This document shows positions 1 to 9,602 of a DNA stretch of 64,000 bases, piece after piece. Below the pieces are notes generated by a model. The model did not search any database. It was given only the letters and a program-made list of their open reading frames with translations, and was not told the DNA's origin. The position numbers and the translations under genes are program-made. The stretch is from Marinihelvus sp942491555. GTDB taxonomy: Bacteria; Pseudomonadota; Gammaproteobacteria; Xanthomonadales; SZUA-36. The stretch lies in assembly GCA_942491555.1 (NCBI GenBank), contig CALOBN010000005.1, positions 868,001-932,000 on the forward strand. The letters run 5' to 3'. Position 1 is the first letter of the stretch. Each line of letters begins with the position of its first letter.

Positions 1-2787
1 CACGTTCAGCACGCCGCGGATCTGGTCGGTGAATTCATAGCCCAGCCCCAGGTCGAAATAGTTGACCGAGCCGATGCTGGGGATGGCCAGCTCCGGATCG
101 GGAAAACCGAACAGGTCGCCAGCGATGGCGAGGCCGTTGTCCGTGCCTGAAATCCAGCGCCAGGTGAGGTTGGCGTTGAGCGCGCCAACGCTGTACAGAA
201 TATTGGTTGTGGCGCGGTCATTGGGGAAGGTTTCGCCGCCAAACTCGCCATCACAGGGGAAGCCGAAATACCCGGCACATTCGATGGCAGTGCTCGCGGG
301 GTTTTCCTGCACGATTTTGCTGAGCAAATGCGTCCACATGAAATTGACGCCGATCGTCCCGGAACGGTCACCTGCGGTGGCCCAGTCGGGCAAGGAGGTG
401 CCCCAGCTCAGCTGCGTGTCGATGCCCTCGACCCGGGACTGACCCCGGTTGCTGATTGGTGAGAACACTTCGACCACGTTATAAGTCCGGGCGTCTCGCC
501 GGATGTTGTCGCAGAACAGGTCCTCTGTGTTCAGCGGATCAAAACAGACGCTGGACACATCGATTGGGCCAATCGTGTCCTCGACCTCCAGGTCGAAGTA
601 GTCAATCGCCAGTTGCCAGTCCGGCGCGGCAGACAGGGTCAGCACCACGCCGGCCGTGAATGTGTCGGCGTTTTCCGGGACCAGCGCGGGATTACCGCCG
701 CCGATGAAGTCAGTAGGAAAAAACGGGGTGGCCTCATATACGCCGATCTGATCGGCAGGTATGCCCTGCGCAATGCAGCGTTCGCGATTGCCGTTCTCCT
801 CCGGTCGTGCCGAGGCCGAGCAGGGGTCCGCGCTGGTGTTGTTGCCAACGAAGACGCTCTGATTCACGACTTGCTCCTGGAAAAGCTCCGCCAGATTGGG
901 CGCGCGCACGCTGCGCTGCAGAATCGTCCGAAAGCGAACGCCGTCAATCACCTCCCACTGCAGGCCCACTTTCCAGCTTTCGACCGAGCCGGCGTTGTCG
1001 TAATCAGAATAGCGCCCGCCGAGTTCGAGGCCCAGGTAACGGGCTCCGGGGCGATCGATGATCAGCGGAATAACCGCTTCGCCGTAGATTTCCCAGACCG
1101 ACTCCTCACCATTGATGGCAGATTCAGGCACGTAGCCAACCGCATCACCATTGGTGAAGGCCGCATCTGCTTCAAAGTTGACCTTATCCTGTCGCCATTC
1201 AATACCGAAGGCCATGTCGATGGGGCCGGCCCAGCTGTTCAGCGGGCTGCCGGTAACATAAGCACTGGCCAGCATTTGTTCACGCTGCGTGGTGTTGTTG
1301 AATGGCGCGGCGCGGATATAGTCAGCAGCATCGGGGCTGATGTTGGGCCCGAATATGTTCACTGGTACGCAACCCCCGGAAGGGTCGAGGCACTGTCCGT
1401 TGGCCGGATCCACCAGTAAGCCCTGGGCCAGGCGACTGCGCGAGGCGCCATTGCGTTGCATCTCGGTCTCATCGCCATCGGTGTAACTCACCCAGGCATC
1501 GAAATCCCAGTTAGCGGACAGCGCGCCGCGCAAGCCGGCGACGACACGCAGATAGTCACGCTCCCGCTCAATGATGCGCGAGTCCAGCTCCAGCAGCCGG
1601 CGGGCCATTCCGAAACCGACGAGACCGGGGCCAACTGGCTCAAACTGGCTGGCAGCAATGCCACGTGCCTGTTCAGACAGGAAAGGGTTGTCGAGGTTGG
1701 TGACAAAGAAGTCGAAGGCCGGCACCGGCGCCAGCGTCTGGCTGGCCGTGTTGCGGGTAAAGGTAAGCTCGCCATAGGTCTCGATATTTTCATTCAGCGC
1801 CCAGGTGGCAAACACACCGGCGGCGGTTCGCTCCAGGGGTGTCTGCAGGTAGTTCAGGGGCTGAAAGTTGTACAGGTCGTCCGGTCGCGTAAAGGGCACC
1901 AGGTTACCGTCGGCATCGAAGCGGGCGGGTTGCGGCCCGTTACCGAGATCGACGCGGGGAAACACGACGTTGCCCTCGGGGATGGCCGAGCTGCCACCGG
2001 GGAACAGGCCGCCCTCAAAATCTGTCAGAAAAGGTACAGAGCTGATCGCGCGGTCGGAGGCAAAACTTGGCTCGCGGTCCAGGTAGGTTAAAAATGCGGT
2101 TACATTGCCGCGACCATCGCCAAAATTGCGACCCCAGAGTGCGTTGATGTCCCAGATCTGGCTGTCGCCCTCTTCAGTAAGGTAATAGCTGCTCTCCAGG
2201 CCGACGCCTTCGAAATCCTGCACGGTTACAAAGTTGACCACACCGGCAATGGCGTCGGAACCGTATACGGTGGTCGCGCCACCGGTAATGATTTCGACCC
2301 GTTTAACCAGAGATTGCGGAAGGTTGTTGACGTCAACAGCGCCACCGGCGCCGGAAGGTGCCAGCCGGCGGCCATTGAGCAGCACCAGGGTGCGGTCGGC
2401 GCCCAGGCCGCGCAGGTTTATGCGCGAGGTACCGTCACCCGGGTTGTTCGAGCTGCGTCCGAAATCCGGTTGAACCTGGGGCTGCTGGTTGAGGGTCTCC
2501 TCAATCGTTGGCTGGCCGGAAAACTGGATGGTTAACTGGTCAAGCGTGAATATGGGGCTGGGCGAGGCAAAGTCGCGGCGCGGAATGCGCGTGCCGGTCA
2601 CGATGACCTCTTCAAGGATCTGGTCTTCGCCCAGTTCGAGAATCTGCTCCTGATTCGGTTCAGTTGAAACCTGGGACCAGGCAACAGGCGGGATAAGTAG
2701 TGCCAGGATGGCCAGCGGCAGGAATGCTTGGATACCCGGCACCGCCAGCGGGGTGTGACGCCATTGTTGCTTGTTTTTGTTGTTCAC
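1..2787 (-). CDS. TonB-dependent outer-membrane receptor, C-terminus cut by window edge
   Basis: Outer-membrane beta-barrel transporter that takes up a bound ligand using TonB energy; the ligand is unknown. About 929 codons are visible and the frame is still open at base 1, so the barrel end lies outside. The N-terminus has a signal peptide (hydrophobic stretch FLPLAILALLIPP, cleavage near AWSQ), then EEVIVTGTRIPRRDF and a plug domain with LRGLGADRTLVLLNGRRL and GATTVYGSDAIAGVVNF, all typical of this family. The start was chosen as GTG at 2787: GGAG lies 7 bases upstream, whereas the nearby ATG codons at 2800 and 2791 are in a different frame that soon stops. It stands divergent to the TPR protein at 3027, and the two peptidase genes downstream of that could supply peptides, but no direct link is visible. 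The family call is firm; the substrate is not known. Confidence 0.9.
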   Translation of the reverse strand, partial: MNNKNKQQWRHTPLAVPGIQAFLPLAILALLIPPVAWSQVSTEPNQEQILELGEDQILEEVIVTGTRIPRRDFASPSPIFTLDQLTIQFSGQPTIEETLNQQPQVQPDFGRSSNNPGDGTSRINLRGLGADRTLVLLNGRRLAPSGAGGAVDVNNLPQSLVKRVEIITGGATTVYGSDAIAGVVNFVTVQDFEGVGLESSYYLTEEGDSQIWDINALWGRNFGDGRGNVTAFLTYLDREPSFASDRAISSVPFLTDFEGGLFPGGSSAIPEGNVVFPRVDLGNGPQPARFDADGNLVPFTRPDDLYNFQPLNYLQTPLERTAAGVFATWALNENIETYGELTFTRNTASQTLAPVPAFDFFVTNLDNPFLSEQARGIAASQFEPVGPGLVGFGMARRLLELDSRIIERERDYLRVVAGLRGALSANWDFDAWVSYTDGDETEMQRNGASRSRLAQGLLVDPANGQCLDPSGGCVPVNIFGPNISPDAADYIRAAPFNNTTQREQMLASAYVTGSPLNSWAGPIDMAFGIEWRQDKVNFEADAAFTNGDAVGYVPESAINGEESVWEIYGEAVIPLIIDRPGARYLGLELGGRYSDYDNAGSVESWKVGLQWEVIDGVRFRTILQRSVRAPNLAELFQEQVVNQSVFVGNNTSADPCSASARPEENGNRERCIAQGIPADQIGVYEATPFFPTDFIGGGNPALVPENADTFTAGVVLTLSAAPDWQLAIDYFDLEVEDTIGPIDVSSVCFDPLNTEDLFCDNIRRDARTYNVVEVFSPISNRGQSRVEGIDTQLSWGTSLPDWATAGDRSGTIGVNFMWTHLLSKIVQENPASTAIECAGYFGFPCDGEFGGETFPNDRATTNILYSVGALNANLTWRWISGTDNGLAIAGDLFGFPDPELAIPSIGSVNYFDLGLGYEFTDQIRGVLNV

Positions 2788-2877
2788 ACATGGTCTCCAT
2801 TACACCCTCAAGGCGAGTTTACCGGAGTGGTGAAAAAAAGTCCGGTGCATCCCGCAAACCTGTTGACTTTACTGGCT

Positions 2878-2905
2878 TTGGTCAGCCGCGTTGTACCTCT
2901 ATAAT
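2878..2905 (+). promoter_or_regulatory. Possible promoter of the TPR protein gene
   Basis: A perfect TATAAT lies at 2900-2905, with a weak TTGGTC 16 bases upstream. It would start a transcript near 2912 and leave a leader of about 115 bases before the gene at 3027. The rest of the 2788-3026 divergent intergenic region shows nothing else clear. Confidence 0.35.
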
Positions 2906-3026
2906 GACCCGTATGCTGCCAGCACGGCAGTGAGGTTTTGGCCAATCTGGAACAGTCATCTTGCATGCCCAATTTCTAAAACCCCGGGTCTTCAGAACCC
3001 GCATTCTGCAACCGGGAGCCTGAACG

Positions 3027-5120
3027 ATAAACGGTCTGCTCAAAGAACTTCATCGCCGTCGCGTATTTCGGGCCCTGGCCTACTACGTGGTCGCTGCCTG
3101 GCTGCTGTTGCAGGCTTCCGATGTGCTGTTCCCTGCCTGGGAGATTCCCGAGAGCGGCATACGCTATGTGCTGTACGCGGCCATCCTGGGTTTGCCCGTG
3201 GCCTTGCTGTTTGCCTGGTTTTACGACATTGGTCCGGCGGGTATCCAGCGCACCGCAGCCGTGGCGGACGGGGAGACGCAAAAGCTTCGCGGCAGAGATT
3301 TTCTTTTACTGGGTGCGTTGCTGGTGGTGCTTGGCGCCATTGGTTACGGCACGCTTAAAGATGTTGAGCGGGGGGTTGTCGCACCGGTTCCCGAACTCGT
3401 CGAGTTTCTGGATGCGCCTGCTGATGGGCCGGATAAGACCATGCCGGTGGTTGCGGTTTTGCCCTTTGCTGCTTCCGGCGATAGCGAGGACAGTGTTGTG
3501 TTCGCGGATGGCGTGCATGATGACCTGCTGACGCAACTCTCACGCCTGGCCTCCCTGCGGGTGATCTCGCGTACCTCGGTGCTGTCCTACCGTGACGTGG
3601 AGCGCAACATCCGCGAGATCGGCGTGGAATTGGGCGCGACGGTGGTCCTGGAAGGGCTGGTGCGCGTGGTGGGTGATCAGATCCGCATCAACGCGCAGCT
3701 CATTGACGCACGCACGGATGAACACCTGTGGGCGGAGACCTTTGACCGTTCACTGACCACGGCCAATATCTTCGAGGTCCAGGGCGATATCGCCCGCGCC
3801 ATCAGTACCGCCCTGAATGCGGAGCTGAGTCCGGCCGAGCAGCGTGAGCTGTCGATTGTCCCGACCAGCAACATGGCGGCCTACCGGGCCTTCAGACGTG
3901 CTACCGGCGGTCCGGGCGGCAACATGAATCAGCCGGAGTTTGTCGCAGACCTGGAACGTGCGGTTGAGCTGGACCCCGGTTTTGTGCAGGCCTGGGCGGA
4001 GCTTGCCGGCGCTTATTCATCGCGAAGCAACCGGCCCGACGACGATCAGGAGATGCATTTACAGCAAGCCGAGAATGCCTTGCAGCAGATCGCTGACCAG
4101 GCGCCGGGTTCTGTGGAGCACGAGTATGCGCAGGCCTACTACCTGTATTACGCCCTCAAGGAATATGACAACGCCCTGGCCATGGCCAACCGGGCCATTG
4201 AGCGCAAGCCGAGTGATATTCGTTTGCTGCAGCTTAAATCCTGGATCGAGCGACGCCAGGGGCGCTTCGAGGAACGGCTCGACACCCTGCAGCGATTGAT
4301 TGTGCTGGATCCGCTTACCTGGGAAAGACAGGCGGGACTGGGTTATCAATTGTTTTTAATGCATCGCTACGATGAGGCCTGGGACGTTTTTCAGGGCATG
4401 GGGCTGGACCAGCTATCGTCCGAATTTGGCCAGAATCAGATGACCATTGCCATGTTGAGGCACCGTCATGCACCGGGCTTTGATGCTTTTCTGGACGGCT
4501 ACAGGGCCGACATTGAGTCCCTGAGTGTGGACGCTTCCAGGCGGCAACGCGCGCTCATCCCGCTGTGGTGGCTCGCCTATACCAGCCGGGATTACGAGAA
4601 GGCAATGAGCCTTATTGCAGAAATGGAACCGTACCCCGGGTGGGAACAGATACCGCTGGAAGGTCCGGCTCAGCTGGGTATGCCGACGCTGCTGGCCATG
4701 GGTGATGACCTGCGCCTCCAGGCCGTGGTGGCTGAAGCGCAGAGTCGATTTGAATTGATTGCAGAGGCTAATCCGGACGTCGTTGCCCGGCCGGAGTTTA
4801 TCCAGGATCTCGCGATGCTGGCGGCTTTTCGCGGCGACCAGGCAGAGGCGGTTGCACTGCTGAAGCGCTGGGAGGCGGTCAGCAAAGAGGACTGGACCCA
4901 ACGGATATCTTTTCGCGAGATGGTCTGCGGGATATACGGCATGATGGCCATGCCGGCCGAGGCGGTAGCGTGCCTGCGCCGGGGCCTGGAGGAGCCGAGC
5001 ATGATGGTGCCCTGGATGACCCCCTATTCGCCGGAATATGACGCCGTCCGCGATTCTCCCGGGTTCCAGACCCTGATTGCCGAGATCGAGGCGGAATACT
5101 TCTCGCAAGCGGAAGGATAG
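3027..5120 (+). CDS. Membrane-anchored FlgO/TolB-like TPR protein (adenylate-cyclase-associated type)
   Basis: Signalling or scaffold protein of the type often annotated as adenylate cyclase or TolB-like; no cyclase catalytic domain is present. Order seen: a conserved juxtamembrane start (ELHRRRVFRALAYYVVAAWL, first membrane segment), a second hydrophobic segment (LLLGALLVVLGAIGYGTL), a FlgO-like domain from about residue 135 (VVAVLPFAASGDSEDS, LRVISRTSVLSYRD, INAQLIDARTDEHLWAETFD), then TPR-like repeats to the C-terminus. Start choice: a stop at 3021-3023 lies just upstream, and no ATG, GTG or TTG precedes 3087, which is too far inside the conserved N-terminus. ATA at 3027 has GGGAG 8 bases upstream and gives the usual family N-terminal length, so I favour it; ACG at 3024 is an alternative. 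A GTG at 3087 would lose the conserved first 20 residues. Confidence 0.8.
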   Translation: MNGLLKELHRRRVFRALAYYVVAAWLLLQASDVLFPAWEIPESGIRYVLYAAILGLPVALLFAWFYDIGPAGIQRTAAVADGETQKLRGRDFLLLGALLVVLGAIGYGTLKDVERGVVAPVPELVEFLDAPADGPDKTMPVVAVLPFAASGDSEDSVVFADGVHDDLLTQLSRLASLRVISRTSVLSYRDVERNIREIGVELGATVVLEGLVRVVGDQIRINAQLIDARTDEHLWAETFDRSLTTANIFEVQGDIARAISTALNAELSPAEQRELSIVPTSNMAAYRAFRRATGGPGGNMNQPEFVADLERAVELDPGFVQAWAELAGAYSSRSNRPDDDQEMHLQQAENALQQIADQAPGSVEHEYAQAYYLYYALKEYDNALAMANRAIERKPSDIRLLQLKSWIERRQGRFEERLDTLQRLIVLDPLTWERQAGLGYQLFLMHRYDEAWDVFQGMGLDQLSSEFGQNQMTIAMLRHRHAPGFDAFLDGYRADIESLSVDASRRQRALIPLWWLAYTSRDYEKAMSLIAEMEPYPGWEQIPLEGPAQLGMPTLLAMGDDLRLQAVVAEAQSRFELIAEANPDVVARPEFIQDLAMLAAFRGDQAEAVALLKRWEAVSKEDWTQRISFREMVCGIYGMMAMPAEAVACLRRGLEEPSMMVPWMTPYSPEYDAVRDSPGFQTLIAEIEAEYFSQAEG

Positions 5121-5155
5121 GCCGTGCGAAACAGCGGCGCTGCCTTTGCAGTAAG

Positions 5156-7165
5156 CTATTCCTGCCCGACTACTTCGATCCGTTCCAGCGCCTCGAGATA
5201 CTGACTGACGTCTTCCAGCGTCACCGCACCAAATTCCGCAGTCAGCCAGCGTCGAATCTCACTGACCGTGCGTTCGCCGTCGACCAGGTTGAGGGTCTCG
5301 TAAGCCTGTTCATAGGTCAGCATCATGGCGGCCAGGTCTTCCGGGCTGAACTTGTCTTCGCGATAGCTATAGCCGAAGGCTGACATGGGGCCCTGGATAT
5401 CCGGGTTGCGCACAAACACCCGGTCATCCGTCAGCTCCGCCATGGCGGGTACGAAGCGTGGCGTGGTCAGTATCTCCAACTGCGCATAATCGTCCAGAAT
5501 GGTTTGCTTCAGGCCTTCGGGCACCGGCGCAAATTCTTCAATGCTGGCCAGTTTGGCACGCTCCACGGTCCAGTAAATACCCATGACCGGCGCCCGGTCC
5601 ATGGGCGGCAGTTCCGGCAGGGTCAGCATGTTGTCCCGGGCACGCTGCAGCGCGTTGGCAGACAGCAGGCGGGTCAAGGGTTCCACGTCCTCATCGTCAA
5701 AGGCTGCCAGGTAGTAGCCCTGCAGCGCGGCGATAAACGCGGCGCGTTTGAGTTTGGTCGGGTCAATGTTGGCGGCCGTGTCAAAGTTGGTGTGAATGTA
5801 ACGGTCCGGCCAGTCGTGCAGGTAAATGCCGGGGATGCGGAAGGTGCCCTCGTTGAATACCTGGTGATCGCTGCCCAGGTCCAGGTCCTCCATCACCGCC
5901 AGTTGTGGATTTTTGCTGCCCTCGGCGGATACCAGCGGAAAGGGCACTGTCTCACCGGAGGCATAGGCGAGTGTTTGTTGATTGACGAAATGCCCGATCT
6001 CATGAGCTACATCGCTGATGAAGCTGGGTCGACTGATGGGCCCGCCGGAGATACGGAATACCGCCTTGGTCTCCGGGCCGCCACCGACCATGTCCATGTG
6101 CATATTGGCTTTGACATTGTCGACATCGCCTCGCGTGACCAGGTAGATCAATGAACCTTCGATCTCCGCCGGCCAGATAAAGCGCAGGGTGCGCGCCGGG
6201 CGGGGCAGGCGGCCACTGTCAATCAGCACCTTTAACGCCCGTGCTGCTTCCAGCTCGGCCGCACAACCCGAGGCATTATCGTTGGCGCCCGGGCGCGGGT
6301 GATCCAGGTGGCAGGTGTAGATGATTTCCTCGCTGGCCAAAGCGCCTTCACCGGAACCGGGGATGGACGCATCCACCAGTACATACTCGCCTTGTTCACG
6401 TCCGGCGCGAACCTCGGCATCGAGCATGATGGTTTCTCCGGCCGCCATGCGCGCCTGCCACGCGTTTGCCGTGCGCAGATTGACCATAAAGCCAAACGTG
6501 CCCGGTTCCTTGAAGCTGTCCAGGTGGCCCCAGCGCACCAGCCGGTCATCTTCCAGCCACCAGGCAGATTTTTGATTTGGCGCATAGGAAATGATGCCGG
6601 CTGCGCCTCGCTCAGCCACGGCCAGGTCCTGCACAGCACCGGGCTGGCTAACCGTCAGCACCAGTTTGCCGCGCACATCCTTGCCGGCGTAATCCTCAGG
6701 TGAGGTACCCGCGCCAATGTCCACCAACCCGGCCACCACGCTCCCCGAGACTGAATCCTGGGCTACCGAGAGCGGCATGGCCTCCCAGCTGCCATGACGC
6801 TGCAGGCGGTTGCCATCCGCGTCCAGTTCCCACAGCTCGGCAAATTCCACATCCCAGGCCGGCCGGGATTTCTGGGTGCCAAACATGGTTGTGCCGTCGG
6901 CAGGGTAGGTGCGGATCAACGCATTTTCGAAACCGTAACCCTGCAGCTGCGCCAGCACATGCTCCGCCGCCTCCCGAAACTCGCTGCTGGCGCGTGTGCG
7001 ATGGTACAGGGTGATCTCATCCAGGTTGCGCTTGGCCGAGACACCGGAGACTTCCTGCGCAATGGCCTGTATGACCGGTTCTTCAATCAGCTGGGTGAGT
7101 TGCGCATGGGCGGTGGTGCCGGCGGTCAAGCCCAGGGCAAGAACGATCCTAACGGGCTGTATCAT
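5156..7165 (-). CDS. Exported M28-family metallopeptidase
   Basis: Zinc-dependent aminopeptidase-like enzyme, probably periplasmic or secreted. The 669-residue product starts with a signal peptide ending near TTAHAQ. A protease-associated-like insert (AGKDVRGKLVLT) lies around residues 130-260. The metal-binding set follows: CHLDHPRPGANDNASG (His and Asp ligands), WPAEIEGS (Glu), DLGSDHQVFNEG (Asp) and YIHTNFDTAANID (His). This matches the M28 pattern with two zinc ions. The start abuts the stop of the S9 peptidase upstream (7166), so the two are surely co-transcribed and likely cooperate in extracytoplasmic peptide breakdown. It converges on the TPR gene, leaving only 35 bases between them. 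Confidence 0.9.
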   Translation of the reverse strand: MIQPVRIVLALGLTAGTTAHAQLTQLIEEPVIQAIAQEVSGVSAKRNLDEITLYHRTRASSEFREAAEHVLAQLQGYGFENALIRTYPADGTTMFGTQKSRPAWDVEFAELWELDADGNRLQRHGSWEAMPLSVAQDSVSGSVVAGLVDIGAGTSPEDYAGKDVRGKLVLTVSQPGAVQDLAVAERGAAGIISYAPNQKSAWWLEDDRLVRWGHLDSFKEPGTFGFMVNLRTANAWQARMAAGETIMLDAEVRAGREQGEYVLVDASIPGSGEGALASEEIIYTCHLDHPRPGANDNASGCAAELEAARALKVLIDSGRLPRPARTLRFIWPAEIEGSLIYLVTRGDVDNVKANMHMDMVGGGPETKAVFRISGGPISRPSFISDVAHEIGHFVNQQTLAYASGETVPFPLVSAEGSKNPQLAVMEDLDLGSDHQVFNEGTFRIPGIYLHDWPDRYIHTNFDTAANIDPTKLKRAAFIAALQGYYLAAFDDEDVEPLTRLLSANALQRARDNMLTLPELPPMDRAPVMGIYWTVERAKLASIEEFAPVPEGLKQTILDDYAQLEILTTPRFVPAMAELTDDRVFVRNPDIQGPMSAFGYSYREDKFSPEDLAAMMLTYEQAYETLNLVDGERTVSEIRRWLTAEFGAVTLEDVSQYLEALERIEVVGQE

Positions 7166-9121
7166 TTACAGATGCTCCTCAAACCAGCGCACAATCGCCA
7201 CGTCTGACGTGATCCGGTTGTTCGTTTTGCGCCAGCCATGGCCTTCGTCCGGAAACAGAACATACTCCACCGGCACGCCACGCGCCTGCAGGTTTTCTAC
7301 CACTTGCTCCGCCTCTATCACCGGCACATTGGTGTCGTTGGCACCGTGAAGGACAATGGTTGGTGCGACCACCTGATCTACCTTGTTGATGGGTGAGAGT
7401 TGCTCGAGCAATTCTGCATCTTTGACCGGATCGCCGTACTCGATCGTGGAGATGGCGGCCATCCACGGCTCTGTGTTCTCGAAGAAGGTCTTGAAATTAA
7501 CCACCCCAAACAGGTTGGCGCCGGCAGCGAAAGAGTCCGGATACTCTGTGAGTCCGGCCATCACCATGTAGCCTCCGTAAGAACCGCCCATGATGCCGAT
7601 GCGTTCCGGATCGGCCAGACCGGATTCGGTGACGAACCGTACCGTCGCCTCGATATCCCTGATGCCATCAAATCGCAGCGCACCGTTGTCCAGATTCACG
7701 AAGGTTTTGCCGAACCCCGAGGAGCCACGCACATTGGCGTCAAACACGCTGATGCCGCGCGCCAGCAAGGCCTGGAAAACCGCCCGGAAGTAAGGCCGGG
7801 CCTGACCCTCGGGCCCGCCATGAAAGCTGAGTACCAGCGGTCCGGGGCCCTCAGCACCGGGCGCCTCATACAGCCAGCCGCTGAGTTCCAGACCATCATG
7901 CGCGGCATAGGTCCGCAGTACCGGTCGCACCAGGCTTGCCAGGTCAACGCCCTCATGGACGGTGTCACTGATTTGGGTGAATGTGTCGCTGGCGACATCC
8001 AGCAGCCAGGCGTTGGATGGCGCTGCCGGGCCCGTTATGCCCATCAGCATTGCAGTGCCCTGGTCGTTGGCCAACAGCTGACTGGCGACCTCGGCAGGCA
8101 GTTCCGGTCCGGCCACGGTCTCCCCGCGGCCCAGGTCGTGATAACTCAACTCGCTGCGGCCGGCGACGTTCCAGAGCAGGGCGACGCGCCCGTCTGCGAG
8201 TGTCTCCATGCCAGCCAGGTCGGCATCCTCACGGCCGGCGATAATGGTGAAAGGTTGGGCATTGCCATTCTCATCAATTTCGACGCGTGCCAGGGCGATC
8301 ATCTCGCGGTCTACATTGGTCGCAATCAGCAGACTGTTGTCACTTAGCCAGGTCACATCATTGTTCAGCGCAACACCCACATGTGGCGTCAACAGCTGTT
8401 CTGCGCCGCTGGCAAGGTCGACCAGGTACAGATTGGTATTGCCCCGGCTGACCATGCGCCAGGCCACGAGTTTTTCGTTGTTTGGCGAAACAACGCAGTT
8501 ACCGATGCCATCGTTTTCAACCAGTAGCGTGTTTTCTCCGGTCTGCGTGTCGTGCCACCAGCAATCCATGCTCGTGCCACCGTCAGCATTGCTGGAAAAA
8601 GTCAGATAGCGACCGTCATCACTCCAGCCGGTCAGCCAGTTATTGACCTGGCCGCCGTCCGTAATCATTTGTGATTCGCCACCGTCCAGCGGCACACGAT
8701 AAATCTGTGAGTTGAGTCCGCCGCCCGGTGCGATCAGCACGGCCAGCTCCCCGGCACCCGGTGCGGTTCGAGGTCGCCACTCTGCTCCGGTAACCTGATC
8801 GGTGAAATCTGTCAGCGGCGTCCGCTCATTGCCCCCGGCATCGGCAATCCAGACCTGCGGAACGCCTTCATGGGCGGTGATGTAGGCCACCCGTTGCCCA
8901 TCAGGTGAAAAGCTGGGGCTGGATGCATAGCCGATTGCGGCCATCCGTGAGACCTGGGTCTCCAGTGAATCCTGATCCGGTACCTGTTTTGCAGCATTGG
9001 TATCTGCGGTGGACGCGGTAGTCTTCGTGCCTTCGCCTCCGCAGGCCGCCAGGGTCAGGCAACCCAGCGCGGTTAAGAGAACCAGGCAAGACCCGGGCTT
9101 GGGTGTTAGCGGCAGTTTCAT
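7166..9121 (-). CDS. Lipoprotein S9-family serine peptidase (prolyl oligopeptidase type)
   Basis: Serine peptidase that cleaves peptides, anchored in the periplasm or outer membrane as a lipoprotein. The N-terminus has a lipobox (LTLAACGG), followed by a linker. A WD40/TolB-like beta-propeller fills about residues 60-400 (for example YASSPSFSPDGQRVAYIT). The C-terminal alpha/beta-hydrolase domain has the nucleophile motif GIMGGSYGGYMV, an acid in HGANDTNVPV and the histidine in PDEGHGW. The length of 651 residues is normal for S9C acylaminoacyl-peptidase-like enzymes. AGGGAT lies about 8 bases before the ATG. It is the first gene of a two-gene unit with the M28 peptidase. Confidence 0.93.
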   Translation of the reverse strand: MKLPLTPKPGSCLVLLTALGCLTLAACGGEGTKTTASTADTNAAKQVPDQDSLETQVSRMAAIGYASSPSFSPDGQRVAYITAHEGVPQVWIADAGGNERTPLTDFTDQVTGAEWRPRTAPGAGELAVLIAPGGGLNSQIYRVPLDGGESQMITDGGQVNNWLTGWSDDGRYLTFSSNADGGTSMDCWWHDTQTGENTLLVENDGIGNCVVSPNNEKLVAWRMVSRGNTNLYLVDLASGAEQLLTPHVGVALNNDVTWLSDNSLLIATNVDREMIALARVEIDENGNAQPFTIIAGREDADLAGMETLADGRVALLWNVAGRSELSYHDLGRGETVAGPELPAEVASQLLANDQGTAMLMGITGPAAPSNAWLLDVASDTFTQISDTVHEGVDLASLVRPVLRTYAAHDGLELSGWLYEAPGAEGPGPLVLSFHGGPEGQARPYFRAVFQALLARGISVFDANVRGSSGFGKTFVNLDNGALRFDGIRDIEATVRFVTESGLADPERIGIMGGSYGGYMVMAGLTEYPDSFAAGANLFGVVNFKTFFENTEPWMAAISTIEYGDPVKDAELLEQLSPINKVDQVVAPTIVLHGANDTNVPVIEAEQVVENLQARGVPVEYVLFPDEGHGWRKTNNRITSDVAIVRWFEEHL

Positions 9122-9191
9122 GTGCTGATATCCCTGAATTATCCAAGTTGGTCGTTTGACTCAAGGATACAGGGTTCAGAACGGATTTTGC

Positions 9192-9443
9192 TTACTCCGG
9201 GGCAGCTTCCGGCACGGACCAGAACGTCATCAGTCCGCCAGCCATGGACAGGCCAATGGTACCGACTATGGCAAAGGCAATCGTCGTAAACAGCGGGCTT
9301 ACCCGCAGGTATTCCGGGCCCCAGGTAACAAAGGCAAAGGCGGCGGCAAGGCCCAGAATGAGTCCGGCACCTCCGTACCAGAGGTGCGCTTTAATCATGC
9401 GCTGTAAGCCAGGATCCATCGGTGAGGCGATTTCATCATTCAT
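9192..9443 (-). CDS. Small two-span membrane protein, unknown function
   Basis: An 83-residue protein with two hydrophobic segments (LWYGGAGLILGLAAAFAFVT and IAFAIVGTIGLSMAGGL). I start it at the ATG 9443 because GGAG sits 9 bases upstream; a TTG start at 9458 would run through that site. I do not recognise a family. The gene stands alone between the S9 peptidase and the M23 peptidase. The 160 bases upstream (9444-9602) show no other gene. Confidence 0.6.
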   Translation of the reverse strand: MNDEIASPMDPGLQRMIKAHLWYGGAGLILGLAAAFAFVTWGPEYLRVSPLFTTIAFAIVGTIGLSMAGGLMTFWSVPEAAPE

Positions 9444-9602
9444 GGTGTCAAACTCCAAAAAGCCAGGGGCTGATGACCACGGTGGGCATCAGTTATCTTT
9501 GTAGTGTGGACCGCCAAGGTTCGTTGGAGTGTGATGAAGCCGTGATCAAAATCGCCTGCCGGCTTCACAGGCCTGCAGACCGGCTTCCACGGTGTGCGGC
9601 GT

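Noticed and set aside
613..2091. Long plus-strand open frames in the TonB receptor region
   Set aside because: They are antisense to a clear, continuous TonB-receptor frame, have no domain signals, and reflect GC-rich codon shadowing.
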